DNA of 64,000 bases from assembly GCF_004011505.1 (NCBI RefSeq), contig NZ_SAUN01000001.1:9451501-9515500 (forward strand). The letters run 5' to 3'. The DNA is from Nonomuraea polychroma (GTDB taxonomy: Bacteria > Actinomycetota > Actinomycetes > Streptosporangiales > Streptosporangiaceae). The stretch's first letter is position 1. Each line of letters starts with the position of its first letter. Shown piece by piece: positions 40,698 to 49,481 of the stretch. The notes below the pieces were generated by a model. The model saw only the letters and a list, made by a program, of their open reading frames with translations, was not told where the DNA came from and ran no database searches. The translations under genes and the position numbers were made by a program.

Positions 40698-41378
40698 TCA
40701 GCCTCGGACGGTCGCGTCGCGGAAGATGAAGTAGTTCGAGTGGTCCGTGTGCAGGTAGTGGTGGAATCGCGTGGCCTTTGCCTGAGCTGTCTTGTCGGCG
40801 GTGACGACCGTGAGGAGGACGTACCTCTTGGTCGCGCTCGACCGGATCTTGCCGTAGACGTACTTGTCGAGAACCTTGTCTCGGCGCCACTTCACGGCCC
40901 GGGAGGAGTTCGCCAGGTGCTTGGCCGCGGCCTTGGCGGCCTTCTCGGTGGGGAAGGACATGATGACCTGGACCGCCGTGAGATGCCCCCGGTAGGCCGA
41001 GTAGGCCAGCTGGACCGCGCGCTCGCACTTGTTCTTGGCCAGCACGCCTTGCCTGTCGACCGGGGCGCAGGAGTCGTACGTCCAGCCGGCCACCTTCTCA
41101 GCCTTGAACGCGACGCTGCCCAGGCGGAAGTTCCAGTCGCCGAACTCGTCGTTGTCGATCGGTGAGCCCGGGCGTCCGCTCTCGCTGGGGCTCGGCTGGG
41201 CGGGCTCGGGTGTGGGGTCCGTGGTCGGCAGGGCCACGGCGGTGTTCGGGTCGGGGGCGTTCAGGTGCTTGTACACGCTGAACGTGAAGCCGCCCGGCAG
41301 CAGCACCGCCAGGATCGCGACCAGGGTGGTGACCACACCGGGGTACTCCCGCGGGCCGGGTTGCCGAGGGTATCCCAT
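40698..41378 (-). CDS. Membrane-anchored extracytoplasmic protein, unknown function
   Basis: 226 residues from ATG (MGYPRQPGPREYPGVV). One membrane anchor (VVTTLVAILAVLLPGGFTF) is followed by a Pro/Ser/Thr-rich spacer (TDPTPEPAQPSPSESGRPG) and a domain of about 150 residues with a Cys pair (DSCAPV, NKCERAV) and VQVIMSFPTEKAAKAAAKHL. Such lipoprotein-like or anchored sensors are common in actinomycetes. No function can be given. Confidence 0.68.
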   Translation of the reverse strand: MGYPRQPGPREYPGVVTTLVAILAVLLPGGFTFSVYKHLNAPDPNTAVALPTTDPTPEPAQPSPSESGRPGSPIDNDEFGDWNFRLGSVAFKAEKVAGWTYDSCAPVDRQGVLAKNKCERAVQLAYSAYRGHLTAVQVIMSFPTEKAAKAAAKHLANSSRAVKWRRDKVLDKYVYGKIRSSATKRYVLLTVVTADKTAQAKATRFHHYLHTDHSNYFIFRDATVRG

Positions 41379-41476
41379 GCATTGATTGTGCTGTAGTTCA
41401 TCACCTTCTGCCCCATCCGCACCAAGAGTGGTGCTGAATGATGTTCGCCTTCCGAAAGCCGGCTTAAGACGTCGTC

Positions 41477-41575
41477 TCATTTGGTGAGTCGGAGGTAGCA
41501 AATGAGTGCTGCCGCGACGGCGACGAAGGACAGGAAGCGGTCTGCGCGGCGTTCGTAGCGGCGGTGTGAACGGCG
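41477..41575 (-). pseudogene. IS5-family transposase, C-terminal remnant
   Basis: The last 32 codons of an IS5-type transposase are left: RRSHRRYERRADRFLSFVA, then AAALICYLRLTK and stop. HRRYER and the hydrophobic ending ICYLRL are the usual C terminus of this family. Nothing upstream of it belongs to the element, because the YCII gene begins about 30 bp away on the other strand. Confidence 0.7.
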
Positions 41576-41604
41576 GCACCAGACCGGCCAGGAGGACGGT
41601 CAAC

Positions 41605-42171
41605 ATGGTAGGTACTCTCGGCATGGAGTTCTTCTGTTATCACCGCGATCGGCCTGACTCCGCGGCGCTGCGCGACGAGCTGCTGGAAGAGCACTGGTCT
41701 TACATGGACCGGTACGCGACGGAAATGATCGCCCGTGGCCCGACCTTCCGCCGCGGCAGCGACACGGCCACCGGCAGCGTGCACATCGTCGACCTGCCAG
41801 ATCTCGCCACTGCGCGTGCGTTCGTCTTCGAAGAGCCCAACTACCAAGCCGGTGTGTACCGGGACGTGGTGTTGCGCCGATGGCGCAACGTGCTTGGGCG
41901 CACCATGTGGGATTTCCCTGGCGGCCGAGACGGCGGCAACCGGTATCTGGTGCTGGGCCTCGGCTCCGGGCAGGCTGCCGACCTTGTCCCGCCGGCCGAC
42001 CGGGACGAACTGATCGCGTACGGGCCGCTGCTGTCCGACGACGGCACCACCTGGCTGGGTACGGCGCTGCTGGTCCGGGCGCCGGACCCGGATGCGGCAC
42101 GCGCCGTCCTGACCCTGGACCGGTACGCCGACATCGAGGTCCACGACTGGGAGTTCGGCGGGCGGCGGTAA
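41605..42171 (+). CDS. YCII-related domain protein
   Basis: 188 residues from ATG (MVGTLGMEFFCYHRDRP) with AGGAGG eight bases upstream. Two half-domains are present: MEFFCYHRDRPDS to RAFVFEEPNYQAGVYRDVVLRRW, then RYLVLGLGSG to ADIEVHDWEFGG, suggesting an internal YciI pair. YciI-like proteins have a ferredoxin-like fold with a buried His-Asp pair, and some act as dehydrochlorinases or muconolactone-isomerase-like enzymes. Substrate unknown. Confidence 0.75.
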   Translation: MVGTLGMEFFCYHRDRPDSAALRDELLEEHWSYMDRYATEMIARGPTFRRGSDTATGSVHIVDLPDLATARAFVFEEPNYQAGVYRDVVLRRWRNVLGRTMWDFPGGRDGGNRYLVLGLGSGQAADLVPPADRDELIAYGPLLSDDGTTWLGTALLVRAPDPDAARAVLTLDRYADIEVHDWEFGGRR

Positions 42172-42259
42172 TGAGCACTTGACCGTCGCCGAGGTGAGGC
42201 GGACCTTCCAACGTGTAAAAGGGGATGAACCTCTCCAGGTTCGGTGCAAGGCTGGGCTC

Positions 42260-42820
42260 GTGAGCGACATGCAAACCGTGGTCCTGGTCGAGGGAGCCAG
42301 TGATAAGTCGGCCATCGAAGCGTTGGCGGAGCGCCGTGGCCGGAACCTAGCGGTCGAGGGCATCTCGCTTGTGGCGATGGGCGGTGCCACGAACATCGGT
42401 ACGTATATCGGCAGGTTCGGCCCTTCCGGTCCCAACCTCCGGCTGGCCGGGCTGTGCGACGTCGGGGAGGAAGGCGACTTCCAGAGGGCTCTCGAGCGCG
42501 CCGGCCTTGGATCCAACCTCGGCCGAAGCGATCTGGAGGCACTCGGATTCTTCGTGTGCGTCGCTGACCTGGAGGACGAGCTGATCCGCGCCCTCGGCAC
42601 CGCCACGGTAGAGCGCGTTGTCGACGCCGAGGGCGAACTCAGCTCATTTCGTACGCTCCAGAAGCAACCCACATGGCGCGGGCGCACCACTCACGACCAA
42701 CTACGCCGGTTCATGGGATCAGGCGGCGGCCGCAAGATCCGCTACTCTGGCCTGCTCGTCGCGGCACTCGATCTCGATCGCGTGCCGCGGCCGCTGGACA
42801 TGCTGCTGGCCCACCTATGA
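42260..42820 (+). CDS. Stand-alone TOPRIM-domain protein (OLD nuclease C-terminal-like)
   Basis: 186 residues from GTG (VSDMQTVVLVEGASDKS); an ATG three codons later is possible. VVLVEGASDKSAIEALAERR is the TOPRIM glutamate motif and RLAGLCDVGEEGDF replaces the usual DxD region with D and GEE. The rest (FVCVADLEDELIRALG, LQKQPTWRGRTTHDQL) matches short actinomycete proteins annotated as TOPRIM or OLD-like. The ABC-type ATPase of OLD nucleases is absent here and not encoded next door. It may be a stand-alone nuclease or RNA-ligase-like regulator; the role is open. Confidence 0.75.
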   Translation: MSDMQTVVLVEGASDKSAIEALAERRGRNLAVEGISLVAMGGATNIGTYIGRFGPSGPNLRLAGLCDVGEEGDFQRALERAGLGSNLGRSDLEALGFFVCVADLEDELIRALGTATVERVVDAEGELSSFRTLQKQPTWRGRTTHDQLRRFMGSGGGRKIRYSGLLVAALDLDRVPRPLDMLLAHL

Positions 42821-42848
42821 AGCAGTCGGAGATGGTGCCCGAGAGTTT

Positions 42849-44354
42849 CTACTCCTCCTCGGCGAACACGATCTCGCGGCGCTTGCGAATCGTCGGAAGG
42901 ACGGCGACGACGAGCGCTGCCACCGCCAGGGCCAGGAGCACCGCGGAGATCGGTCGGGTCACGAAGACCGACGCGTCGCCGCGCGAGATGATGAGCGCCC
43001 GCCGCAGGTTCTCCTCAAGCAAGGGTCCGAGGACGAAGCCGAGCAGCAGCGGCGCCGGCTCGCAGCCGCACTTGATCAGGATGTAGCCCAGGATCCCGAA
43101 GAACACGATCGCGTAGACGTCGTACGCGTTGAACCCCAGGGAATATGTGCCGATCGCGGCGAACAGGATGATCATCGGGAACAGCACCTGGTACGGGATG
43201 CGCAGCATGCGCACCCAGACGCCGATCAGCGGCAGGTTCAGCAGCACGAGCAGCACGTTGCCGATCCACATCGACGCGATCAGGCCCCAGAACAGCGCCG
43301 GTTCGTCGATGATGACGTTCGGGCCGGGGGTTATGCCGTGGACGATGAAGGCGCCGACCATCAGCGCCATGACCGGGTGGGCGGGCAGACCCAGGGTGAG
43401 CAGCGGGATGAACGACGTCTGCGCGGCCGCGTTGTTCGCCGACTCGGGGCCGGCGACGCCCTCGATCGCGCCGTGCCCGAACTCCTGCTGCCGCTTCGAG
43501 ATCCGCTTCTCGACGGCGTACGAGGTGAACGAGGCCAGCACGTGGCCACCGCCGGGCAGGACGCCGAGCGCGGCGCCGAGACCAGTACCTCGCAGGATCG
43601 GGCCGACGATCCGGCGCCGGTCCTCGCGGGTCGGCCAGAGGTTCTTCACCTTGCTGACGATCGCCGTGCGGGTCTGCTCGTTCTCCAGGTTGCGCAGGAT
43701 CTCGGCCACCCCGAACATGCCGACGGCGACCGACACGAAGTCGATGCCGCCGTACAGTTCGCGCTGGTCGAACGCGAACCGGGGCGTGCCGGTGTAGGTG
43801 TCCTGGCCGACCGTGCCGAACAGGACGCCGAGGAAGATCATCGCCAGTGCCTTGAGCGTCGAGCCGCGCGCCAGCGCGATCGACACGATCAGGCCGAGCA
43901 GCACCAGCGAGAAGTATTCGGCCGCGCCGAACCGCAACGCGACGCGGGCCAGCGGTGGGGCCGCCACGGCCAGGGCGACGGTGGCCACCGTACCCGCGAT
44001 GAAGGACCCGACCGCGGCGGCGGCCAGCGCCGCGCCGGCCCGGCCTTGCCGGGCCATCTCGTGCCCGTCCAGCGCGGTGACCGCCGCCGACGACTCACCG
44101 GGCAGGTTGATCAGGATGGCGGTCGTCGAGCCGCCGTACTGTGCGCCGTAATAGATGCCGGCCAGCATGATCAGCGCTGTCACGGGCTCGAAGCTGAACG
44201 TGATCGGCAGCAGCATCGCCACCGTCGCTGTCGGCCCGATGCCGGGCAGCACGCCGACCGCCGTTCCGAGAAGCACTCCCACGAAGCAGTAGAGGACGTT
44301 CTGGACCAGGAGGGCCGTGGAGAAGCCCAGCGCGAGGTTGTCGAAAAGATCCAT
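42849..44354 (-). CDS. tctA: Tripartite tricarboxylate transporter permease, large subunit TctA
   Basis: 501 residues with about 12 membrane spans. Family landmarks: VGVLPGIGPTATVAMLLPITF near residue 37, PGESSAAVTALDGHEMARQGRAGAALAAAAVGSFIAG near 100, and the second copy GAALGVLPGGGHVLASFTSY near 270. It forms the channel with TctB and takes substrate from TctC. Gene order is tctC, tctB, tctA on the minus strand, as in classical systems. Substrates of the family are citrate and related carboxylates or aromatic acids; which one applies here is not evident. Confidence 0.93.
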   Translation of the reverse strand: MDLFDNLALGFSTALLVQNVLYCFVGVLLGTAVGVLPGIGPTATVAMLLPITFSFEPVTALIMLAGIYYGAQYGGSTTAILINLPGESSAAVTALDGHEMARQGRAGAALAAAAVGSFIAGTVATVALAVAAPPLARVALRFGAAEYFSLVLLGLIVSIALARGSTLKALAMIFLGVLFGTVGQDTYTGTPRFAFDQRELYGGIDFVSVAVGMFGVAEILRNLENEQTRTAIVSKVKNLWPTREDRRRIVGPILRGTGLGAALGVLPGGGHVLASFTSYAVEKRISKRQQEFGHGAIEGVAGPESANNAAAQTSFIPLLTLGLPAHPVMALMVGAFIVHGITPGPNVIIDEPALFWGLIASMWIGNVLLVLLNLPLIGVWVRMLRIPYQVLFPMIILFAAIGTYSLGFNAYDVYAIVFFGILGYILIKCGCEPAPLLLGFVLGPLLEENLRRALIISRGDASVFVTRPISAVLLALAVAALVVAVLPTIRKRREIVFAEEE

Positions 44355-44373
44355 GCCTCAATCCGATGCCGCG

Positions 44374-44835
44374 TCAGAACCCCAGCCACGGGCCCCATAG
44401 CGGGATCCGCAGCTGAAGTCCGACGACGAAGATGAGCGTGCTGGCCGCGGTCAGCCCGGCGGCCACGGCCACGGCCGTGAGCGGCCGTACGCGCGAACTG
44501 GCCAGTGTGGTGAGCAGGGCGGTCACCGCCGACGTCGGTACGAATCCGAGGCCCCGGACGGTGAATCCGAAGAACAGGACGGCGAGCACGATGACGGCGA
44601 CCGCACGCCAGGGGATCGGCCCGAACGAGATCACCTCGCCGGCGATGAGTCCCTTGATGACGATCGCCAGGCCCAGGGCCGCGACGACCGCGCCGACCAG
44701 CAGCGGGAAGGCGCCGGGGCCCATCCGCAGCGGGGTGCCCAGCTCGTAGCCGAGCGACCCCACCACGAATGCGCCACCGATCAGGACGAAGATTCCCCCG
44801 GCGAAGACGTCCGGGAAGGACCGGCGGCGTTCCAC
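44374..44835 (-). CDS. tctB: Tripartite tricarboxylate transporter small subunit TctB
   Basis: 153 residues (MERRRSFPDVFAGGIFV), four membrane segments, with the family segment GTPLRMGPGAFPLLVGAVVAALGLAI and the C-terminal LRIPLWGPWLGF. It lies 2 bp after tctC's stop and 19 bp before tctA, so all three are one operon. Confidence 0.9.
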   Translation of the reverse strand: MERRRSFPDVFAGGIFVLIGGAFVVGSLGYELGTPLRMGPGAFPLLVGAVVAALGLAIVIKGLIAGEVISFGPIPWRAVAVIVLAVLFFGFTVRGLGFVPTSAVTALLTTLASSRVRPLTAVAVAAGLTAASTLIFVVGLQLRIPLWGPWLGF

Positions 44836-44836
44836 C

Positions 44837-45862
44837 TCAGGAGGCCTTGACGCCGGCGTCGGCGATGACCTTCGCCCAGGTGCCGAGCTGCTCTTCGAGC
44901 TTGGCCCGATGCGCCTGCGGGGTCGCGTCCTCGGCCGGGACCGGCGCGGTGCCGAGCTTGGCCATCTGGTCGATGACCTTCTGGTCGGCCAGGGCCACCT
45001 TCAGCGCCTCGGTCAGCTTCTGGACGACGTCCTGCGGCGTGCCCTTCGGGACGTAGAGACCGTGCCACACGCTGACCTGGAGCTGGGGGAGCCCGGCCTC
45101 GGTCGTGGTGGGCACGTCGGGCAGGCTCTTCACCCGCTCCGGCGTGGTGACCGCGTACGCCTTCACCTCGCCCGCGGAGATCTGGCCGCTGGTGTTGGTC
45201 GTCTGGTCGCACATGAAGTCGACCTGGCCGCCGACGAGGTCGGTCAGCGCGGGGCCGGTGCCTTCGTACGGGACCTCCTGGACCTTGACACCGGCGGCGC
45301 TCTGGAACAGCAGGCCGCACAGGTGGGATGCGGCGCCGATGCCGGCGTTGGCCAGCGTGACCTTGTTGGCGTTCGCCTTCACGTGAGTCACGAGGTCCTG
45401 GAGCGTCGCGGGCGCGAAGTCCTTGCGGGCGACGACCGTCATCGGCACCTCGGTGACGAGCCCGACCATCTCGAAGCTCTCGAGCGGCTTGTAGCCCAGG
45501 TCCTTGTACAGGGCGGGCGCCGTTGACATGCCGATGTGGTGCATGAGCACGGTGTAGCCGTCGGGCTCGGCGCGCGCGACCTCACCGGCGCCGACCGTGC
45601 CGCCCGCGCCTTCGACGTTCTGGACGACGATCTTGGTGCCGAGCTTGGCGGCCATCGGCTCGGCGATCATGCGCGTGACGGTGTCCGTCGGGCCGCCCGC
45701 GCTGAACGGCACGACGAACGTGATGTTCTGGTCCGGGTAGCCTCCGCTGGTGGCGCCTCCACCGGCGGTGCCTCCGTTGCCGGAACAGGCCGCGACGAGC
45801 GAAACGACGCCGATCGCGGCGATCATCCGAGCGGCGACCCGGTACCTGCTGGTCGTTCTCAT
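44837..45862 (-). CDS. tctC: Tripartite tricarboxylate transporter substrate-binding lipoprotein TctC
   Basis: 341 residues. Lipoprotein signal with lipobox LVAAC (Cys near residue 26). The mature protein has the TctC signature NITFVVPFSAGGPTDTVTRM, EGAGGTVGAGEVARAEPDGYTVLMHH, TLANAGIGAASHLCGLLF and VPYEGTGPALTDLVGGQVDFM. It binds the substrate outside the membrane and hands it to TctAB. It is divergent from the tctD-like regulator, with two direct repeats in the 173-bp space between. Confidence 0.93.
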   Translation of the reverse strand: MRTTSRYRVAARMIAAIGVVSLVAACSGNGGTAGGGATSGGYPDQNITFVVPFSAGGPTDTVTRMIAEPMAAKLGTKIVVQNVEGAGGTVGAGEVARAEPDGYTVLMHHIGMSTAPALYKDLGYKPLESFEMVGLVTEVPMTVVARKDFAPATLQDLVTHVKANANKVTLANAGIGAASHLCGLLFQSAAGVKVQEVPYEGTGPALTDLVGGQVDFMCDQTTNTSGQISAGEVKAYAVTTPERVKSLPDVPTTTEAGLPQLQVSVWHGLYVPKGTPQDVVQKLTEALKVALADQKVIDQMAKLGTAPVPAEDATPQAHRAKLEEQLGTWAKVIADAGVKAS

Positions 45863-45941
45863 TTCGCGGCCTCCTCGTCAGCGCATGCGCATTTGTCGGT
45901 GAGTGCGCCGACTCAGTCTCGGCTGGCAGGGACGCGGATGG

Positions 45942-45989
45942 TGTCAGAGGAATCCCAAGGTATGCGCCGGATGTCAGAGAAATCCCAAG
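45942..45989. promoter_or_regulatory. Two 18-bp direct repeats between tctC and the tctD-like gene
   Basis: TGTCAGAGGAATCCCAAG (45942-45959) and TGTCAGAGAAATCCCAAG (45972-45989) differ at one base and are exactly 30 bp apart, that is about three helical turns. Direct repeats on one face of the helix are the usual target of OmpR/PhoB-type regulators, the family encoded just downstream. Confidence 0.7.
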
Positions 45990-46035
45990 AACTGAAGGGC
46001 TAACACGAGCGTCGGTCCCGGTCGTACAATCCGGT

Positions 46036-46719
46036 ATGCGGATCACCATCATCGAAGATGACGACCGCGTTGCGCGGGGCCTGGTGACCGTCCTGGCCCA
46101 AGCGGGCTTCGAGGTCCACCGCATCGCCACCGCCGCAGAGGCCGTGCGTGCCGCCCCGTCCGATGTGGTCCTCGTCGACCTGGGTTTACCCGACGGCGAC
46201 GGACTCGACGTGATCCGCAAGCTGCGTGACCGCCCGGAGACCGCCGTCATCGCCGTGACAGCACGATCGGAGGAGCACGAGCGGGTCCGTGGCTTGCGCG
46301 CCGGTGCCGACGACTACATCGTGAAGCCGTTCGGCATCCCGGAGTTGCTGGCCCGGATCGACGCCGTCCTGCGGCGCACCCGGGTGGCCCGTGCTCTGAG
46401 CCACCCGGACGAGCCGCTCATCCTCGGCCCGATGCAGATCGGCGTCGGCACCCGCGAGGTCACCGTCGACGGCACGCCCCTGACGCTGACCCGCAAGGAG
46501 TTCGAGCTGCTCCTCCTGCTGGCCCGGCGCGCTCCGAACGTGGTGAGCCGCGACGTCATCCTCGACCAGATCTGGGGTGCGACCTGGGAGTCCTCGAGTC
46601 GCACCCTGGACACCCACATCGCGGCGTTACGGCACAAGCTCGGGCCGGCCGTGCCCATCCGCACGATCCACGGGGTCGGCTATCGGCTCCTGGCCGACCG
46701 GCCGGAGCTGATCGGCTGA
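46036..46719 (+). CDS. tctD: OmpR/PhoB-family response regulator, TctD-like
   Basis: 227 residues. Receiver: EDD at 7-9, phospho-Asp in VVLVDLGLPDGDG near residue 49, Thr in VIAVTARSEEH, Lys in DDYIVKPFGIPEL. The C-terminal winged helix carries LTLTRKEFELLLLLARRAPN and the recognition region SRTLDTHIAALRHKLG with VGYRLL at the end. It pairs with the kinase seven bases downstream and, by position, controls tctCBA through the 18-bp repeats. Confidence 0.88.
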   Translation: MRITIIEDDDRVARGLVTVLAQAGFEVHRIATAAEAVRAAPSDVVLVDLGLPDGDGLDVIRKLRDRPETAVIAVTARSEEHERVRGLRAGADDYIVKPFGIPELLARIDAVLRRTRVARALSHPDEPLILGPMQIGVGTREVTVDGTPLTLTRKEFELLLLLARRAPNVVSRDVILDQIWGATWESSSRTLDTHIAALRHKLGPAVPIRTIHGVGYRLLADRPELIG

Positions 46720-46725
46720 CGCGCC

Positions 46726-48225
46726 GTGCACCGTCGCCTGCTCGTCGTCCTGGTGCCCCTCGCAGTGCTGCTCGTCGCCGCGCTCGGGGTGCCGCTCAGC
46801 GTCACCGTGGCCGAGCGGGAGATGCAGGAGACGTACGTCGACCGGCTGAACGACGTCGGCCGGTTCGCGTCGCTGGCCGAGACCGCGCTGTCCACCGGGC
46901 GGACGGAGGCGCTCCAGCAGGAGCTGGCGCGCTACCACGAGCTGTACGGCATCCCGGTCGCCGTGATCGACACATCGGGCACGGTGCTGCTCGGGCCAGC
47001 CGGTGCGTACCAGGCGGCGGCGCGGGCCGAGCCGGCGTTGCCCCGGATCGTGACCGCGGCGCTGGCCGGGGCGAGGCCCGAACCTTCCGGGAAATGGGCG
47101 CCGTGGGACGACTCCGCACTCGTGGTCGCGGAGCCGGTGGGCCGGGACAGCGAGGTCGTCGGCGCCGTCGTGACGATCTCCGACCTGTCGAAGACGCGCC
47201 ATCGCATCCTCGTCAGATGGGCCCAGCTCGCCGGGCTCGGACTGCTGCCACTGATCGCGCTGGTGGCCGTCGCCTGGCCGGTATCGGTGTGGGTGCTGCG
47301 GCCGGTGCGGGAGCTGGACGCGGCGAGCTCCCGGATCTCGCTGGGCGACCTCACCATCCGGGCGGACGCCGAGGCCGGCCCGGTCGAGCTGCGGCGCCTG
47401 GCGGAGTCGTTCAACACCATGATGGACGCGGTCGAGAACGCCGTGGAGCGGCAGCGCGCGTTCGTGTCCGACGCGTCGCATCAGTTGCGCAATCCGCTGA
47501 CCAGCCTCCGGCTCGCCGTGGAGAGTCTCGAACCGCACCTGCGCGCGTCCGGCAACGGGCGGCAGGTGTACGACGTCGCCGTCGACGAGCTGAAGGCGAT
47601 GCAGCGGCTGCTGAACTCGCTGCAGGCCAGTGCGCGGATGGAGAGCATACGGACGGCGTCGCCGGTGGATCTCGACGCGGTGCTGGCGACCCGGGTGGAC
47701 CGGTGGCGGGCGCTGACGGCGACGGCGGGGCAGACACTGGCGGTCGACGTACCGCCGGGGCTGCGGTTGCTGGAGCCGCCGGGCGGACTGGGCAGCATCC
47801 TGGACGAGCTGATCAGCAACGCGTTACGGCTGTCGGACGCGAAGGTGGTGGAGGTGACCGCCCGCGTCGTCCGCGATGGCGTGGACGCCGTCCCCGATGG
47901 CGTGGACGCCGTCCCCGATGATGCGGGCGCCGGAGGCCTGGTCACGATCGCCGTCCGTGACGACGGTCAGGGGATCGACGCGTCCGAGCGGGCCCAGGCG
48001 CTACGGCGATTCTGGCGGTCACCGCGGCACCAGAACGTGCCCGGGACCGGCCTGGGACTGGCGATCTGCGCCGACCTGGTCGGGGCGGCCGGGGGCGAAC
48101 TGCGGCTGGAGGATGGCCTGCCGCGTTCGGACGGGTCTGGGCACGGGTTGGCCGCGGTGGTCGCGCTGCCGGTAGTTCCGCAGATGGAGTCGTCGTCCGG
48201 CGCCCCGGCTCCGTCGCCTGCCTGA
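46726..48225 (+). CDS. tctE: Sensor histidine kinase, TctE-like
   Basis: 499 residues from GTG. Two membrane segments (about 4-28 and 165-187) bound an extracytoplasmic domain. The HAMP-like region is VLRPVRELDAASSRISLGDL, the phosphoacceptor FVSDASHQLRNPLTSLRL (His near residue 254), then N box LGSILDELISNALRLSD, G1 IAVRDDGQGID and G2 GTGLGLAICADLV. Between N and G1 boxes DGVDAVP is repeated twice, from an 18-bp DNA duplication. TctE kinases sense the tricarboxylate, often with help from the binding protein. Its gene is followed by a TAXI lipoprotein gene on the other strand. Confidence 0.87.
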   Translation: MHRRLLVVLVPLAVLLVAALGVPLSVTVAEREMQETYVDRLNDVGRFASLAETALSTGRTEALQQELARYHELYGIPVAVIDTSGTVLLGPAGAYQAAARAEPALPRIVTAALAGARPEPSGKWAPWDDSALVVAEPVGRDSEVVGAVVTISDLSKTRHRILVRWAQLAGLGLLPLIALVAVAWPVSVWVLRPVRELDAASSRISLGDLTIRADAEAGPVELRRLAESFNTMMDAVENAVERQRAFVSDASHQLRNPLTSLRLAVESLEPHLRASGNGRQVYDVAVDELKAMQRLLNSLQASARMESIRTASPVDLDAVLATRVDRWRALTATAGQTLAVDVPPGLRLLEPPGGLGSILDELISNALRLSDAKVVEVTARVVRDGVDAVPDGVDAVPDDAGAGGLVTIAVRDDGQGIDASERAQALRRFWRSPRHQNVPGTGLGLAICADLVGAAGGELRLEDGLPRSDGSGHGLAAVVALPVVPQMESSSGAPAPSPA

Positions 48226-48246
48226 GTGGTCTCCGTCGCCGGCCAG

Positions 48247-48270
48247 TCGCTGTCGCTGTCGCTGTCGCTG
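48247..48270. repeat. Hexanucleotide microrepeat TCGCTG x4
   Basis: Four perfect copies of TCGCTG fill the space between the convergent tctE-like and TAXI genes. Such slippage-prone repeats may vary in number between strains. No coding role. Confidence 0.7.
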
Positions 48271-48277
48271 CCGCGGG

Positions 48278-49237
48278 TCAGCGCTTGTGGTCGCGGAACC
48301 AGGCGGCCGCGCCCGGATGCAGCGGGATCGACGCGGTGGAGATCCCCGTACGCACGTTGATCTGCCACGCTTCGGGAACGGCTTCGGCGTCGTCGCGACT
48401 GGCGGAGGTGATCGTGCCGGTGTGCGTGAAGATGGTGTCGGTGATGGCGTAGACCAGATCATCGAGCAGGTCGTTGCGGACGAGAAGCACGTTCGGCACA
48501 GCGACGGTACGGGTGGCCGGGACGCCGGCATAGGCAGTCGCGGGGATCATGGCCGGAGTGTAGGGACCTGGGAACGCCGTGAAGAGCGCGTCTGCCTGTG
48601 CGTCCAACGGGATCAGCCGGATCGGGTGGCGCTGCGCCAGCTCTGTGATCGCGGGTGTCGGGACGCCGGTCAGGGAGAACATCGCGTCGATCTCGCCGTC
48701 GCGCAATGCGGCCGCGGATTCGGCCTGGCTGAGGTACAGACCGTCGGCGTTCACCGGGCCGAGCTCCAGAACCCGCAGCGACGTGAACTCCGTGCCCGAG
48801 TCGCGGGCACCGAGGGATATGCGCTTGCCCTTGAGGTCCCCGAACTCGTCGATCGCTGAACCGGCCATGACCACGAGATGCAGGTGACTGTCGTAGAGCC
48901 GGCATATCGCCGAAAGCCCCTCAGGCGCGCTGCCGTCGGCCGTGATCAGCGCATCCAGGCTCGTCAGCCCAAGGTGCACCTCGCCGGCCCGCAACATCCG
49001 GATGTTGTCGGTGGACGCCCCGCTCGGCACGGTGACCATGGTGGCCCCCGGCACGTGCTCGGAGATGTGCTCGGCCAGCGCACCGCCGATGCGCCGGTAC
49101 ACCGCCCCCGCCGGCCCGGTGGCCAGTCGCAGGTGCACCTTGTCGGCCTCGGGCTGCTGGGAGCAACCGACGAGCAGCCCTCCGGCGGCCAGCAGCACCG
49201 CCCGCCGGCTGAGCCGTAACTCCCGGTTCAGCACCAT
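48278..49237 (-). CDS. Orphan TAXI-family solute-binding lipoprotein
   Basis: 319 residues from ATG (MVLNRELRLSRRAVLLA). The signal has a twin-arginine-like LSRRAVLLAAGGLLVGC with lipobox LVGC. The mature part is a TAXI-type TRAP binding protein: HLRLATGPAGAVYRRIGGAL, VTVPSGASTDNIRMLRAGEV, KGKRISLGARDSGTEFTSLR, ALRDGEIDAMFSLTGVPTPAI and IHPGAAAWFRDH (ending LHPGAAAWF). No TRAP permease gene is present in the window. Beside a TctE-type kinase it could be a sensory subunit rather than a transport component. Confidence 0.82.
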   Translation of the reverse strand: MVLNRELRLSRRAVLLAAGGLLVGCSQQPEADKVHLRLATGPAGAVYRRIGGALAEHISEHVPGATMVTVPSGASTDNIRMLRAGEVHLGLTSLDALITADGSAPEGLSAICRLYDSHLHLVVMAGSAIDEFGDLKGKRISLGARDSGTEFTSLRVLELGPVNADGLYLSQAESAAALRDGEIDAMFSLTGVPTPAITELAQRHPIRLIPLDAQADALFTAFPGPYTPAMIPATAYAGVPATRTVAVPNVLLVRNDLLDDLVYAITDTIFTHTGTITSASRDDAEAVPEAWQINVRTGISTASIPLHPGAAAWFRDHKR

Positions 49238-49481
49238 GCCGAGATGATACGGACGGTGGCCGTCGGTCGCCGATGACATCGGCGACGTCTCATCAAGCCA
49301 CCGCGGACCCAAGCCGCCGACTGCACGAAGGCAACCAGCGCACGAGGAAGCTCACCAGGACACATGTACCCGCGAACGGCGGCTTGACCTGGCACATCTG
49401 GCTCCCGTCGGCAGATGCGAGTCCGAGGAAGATGAGGAACGAACGCTCAAGGGTTGCTCCACACCAGAAGCCTCATCCTGC

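Noticed and set aside
42618..44435. 605-codon plus-strand frame opposite tctA
   Set aside because: Antisense to a well-supported transporter gene; composition dominated by Arg, Asp, Gln and Gly.
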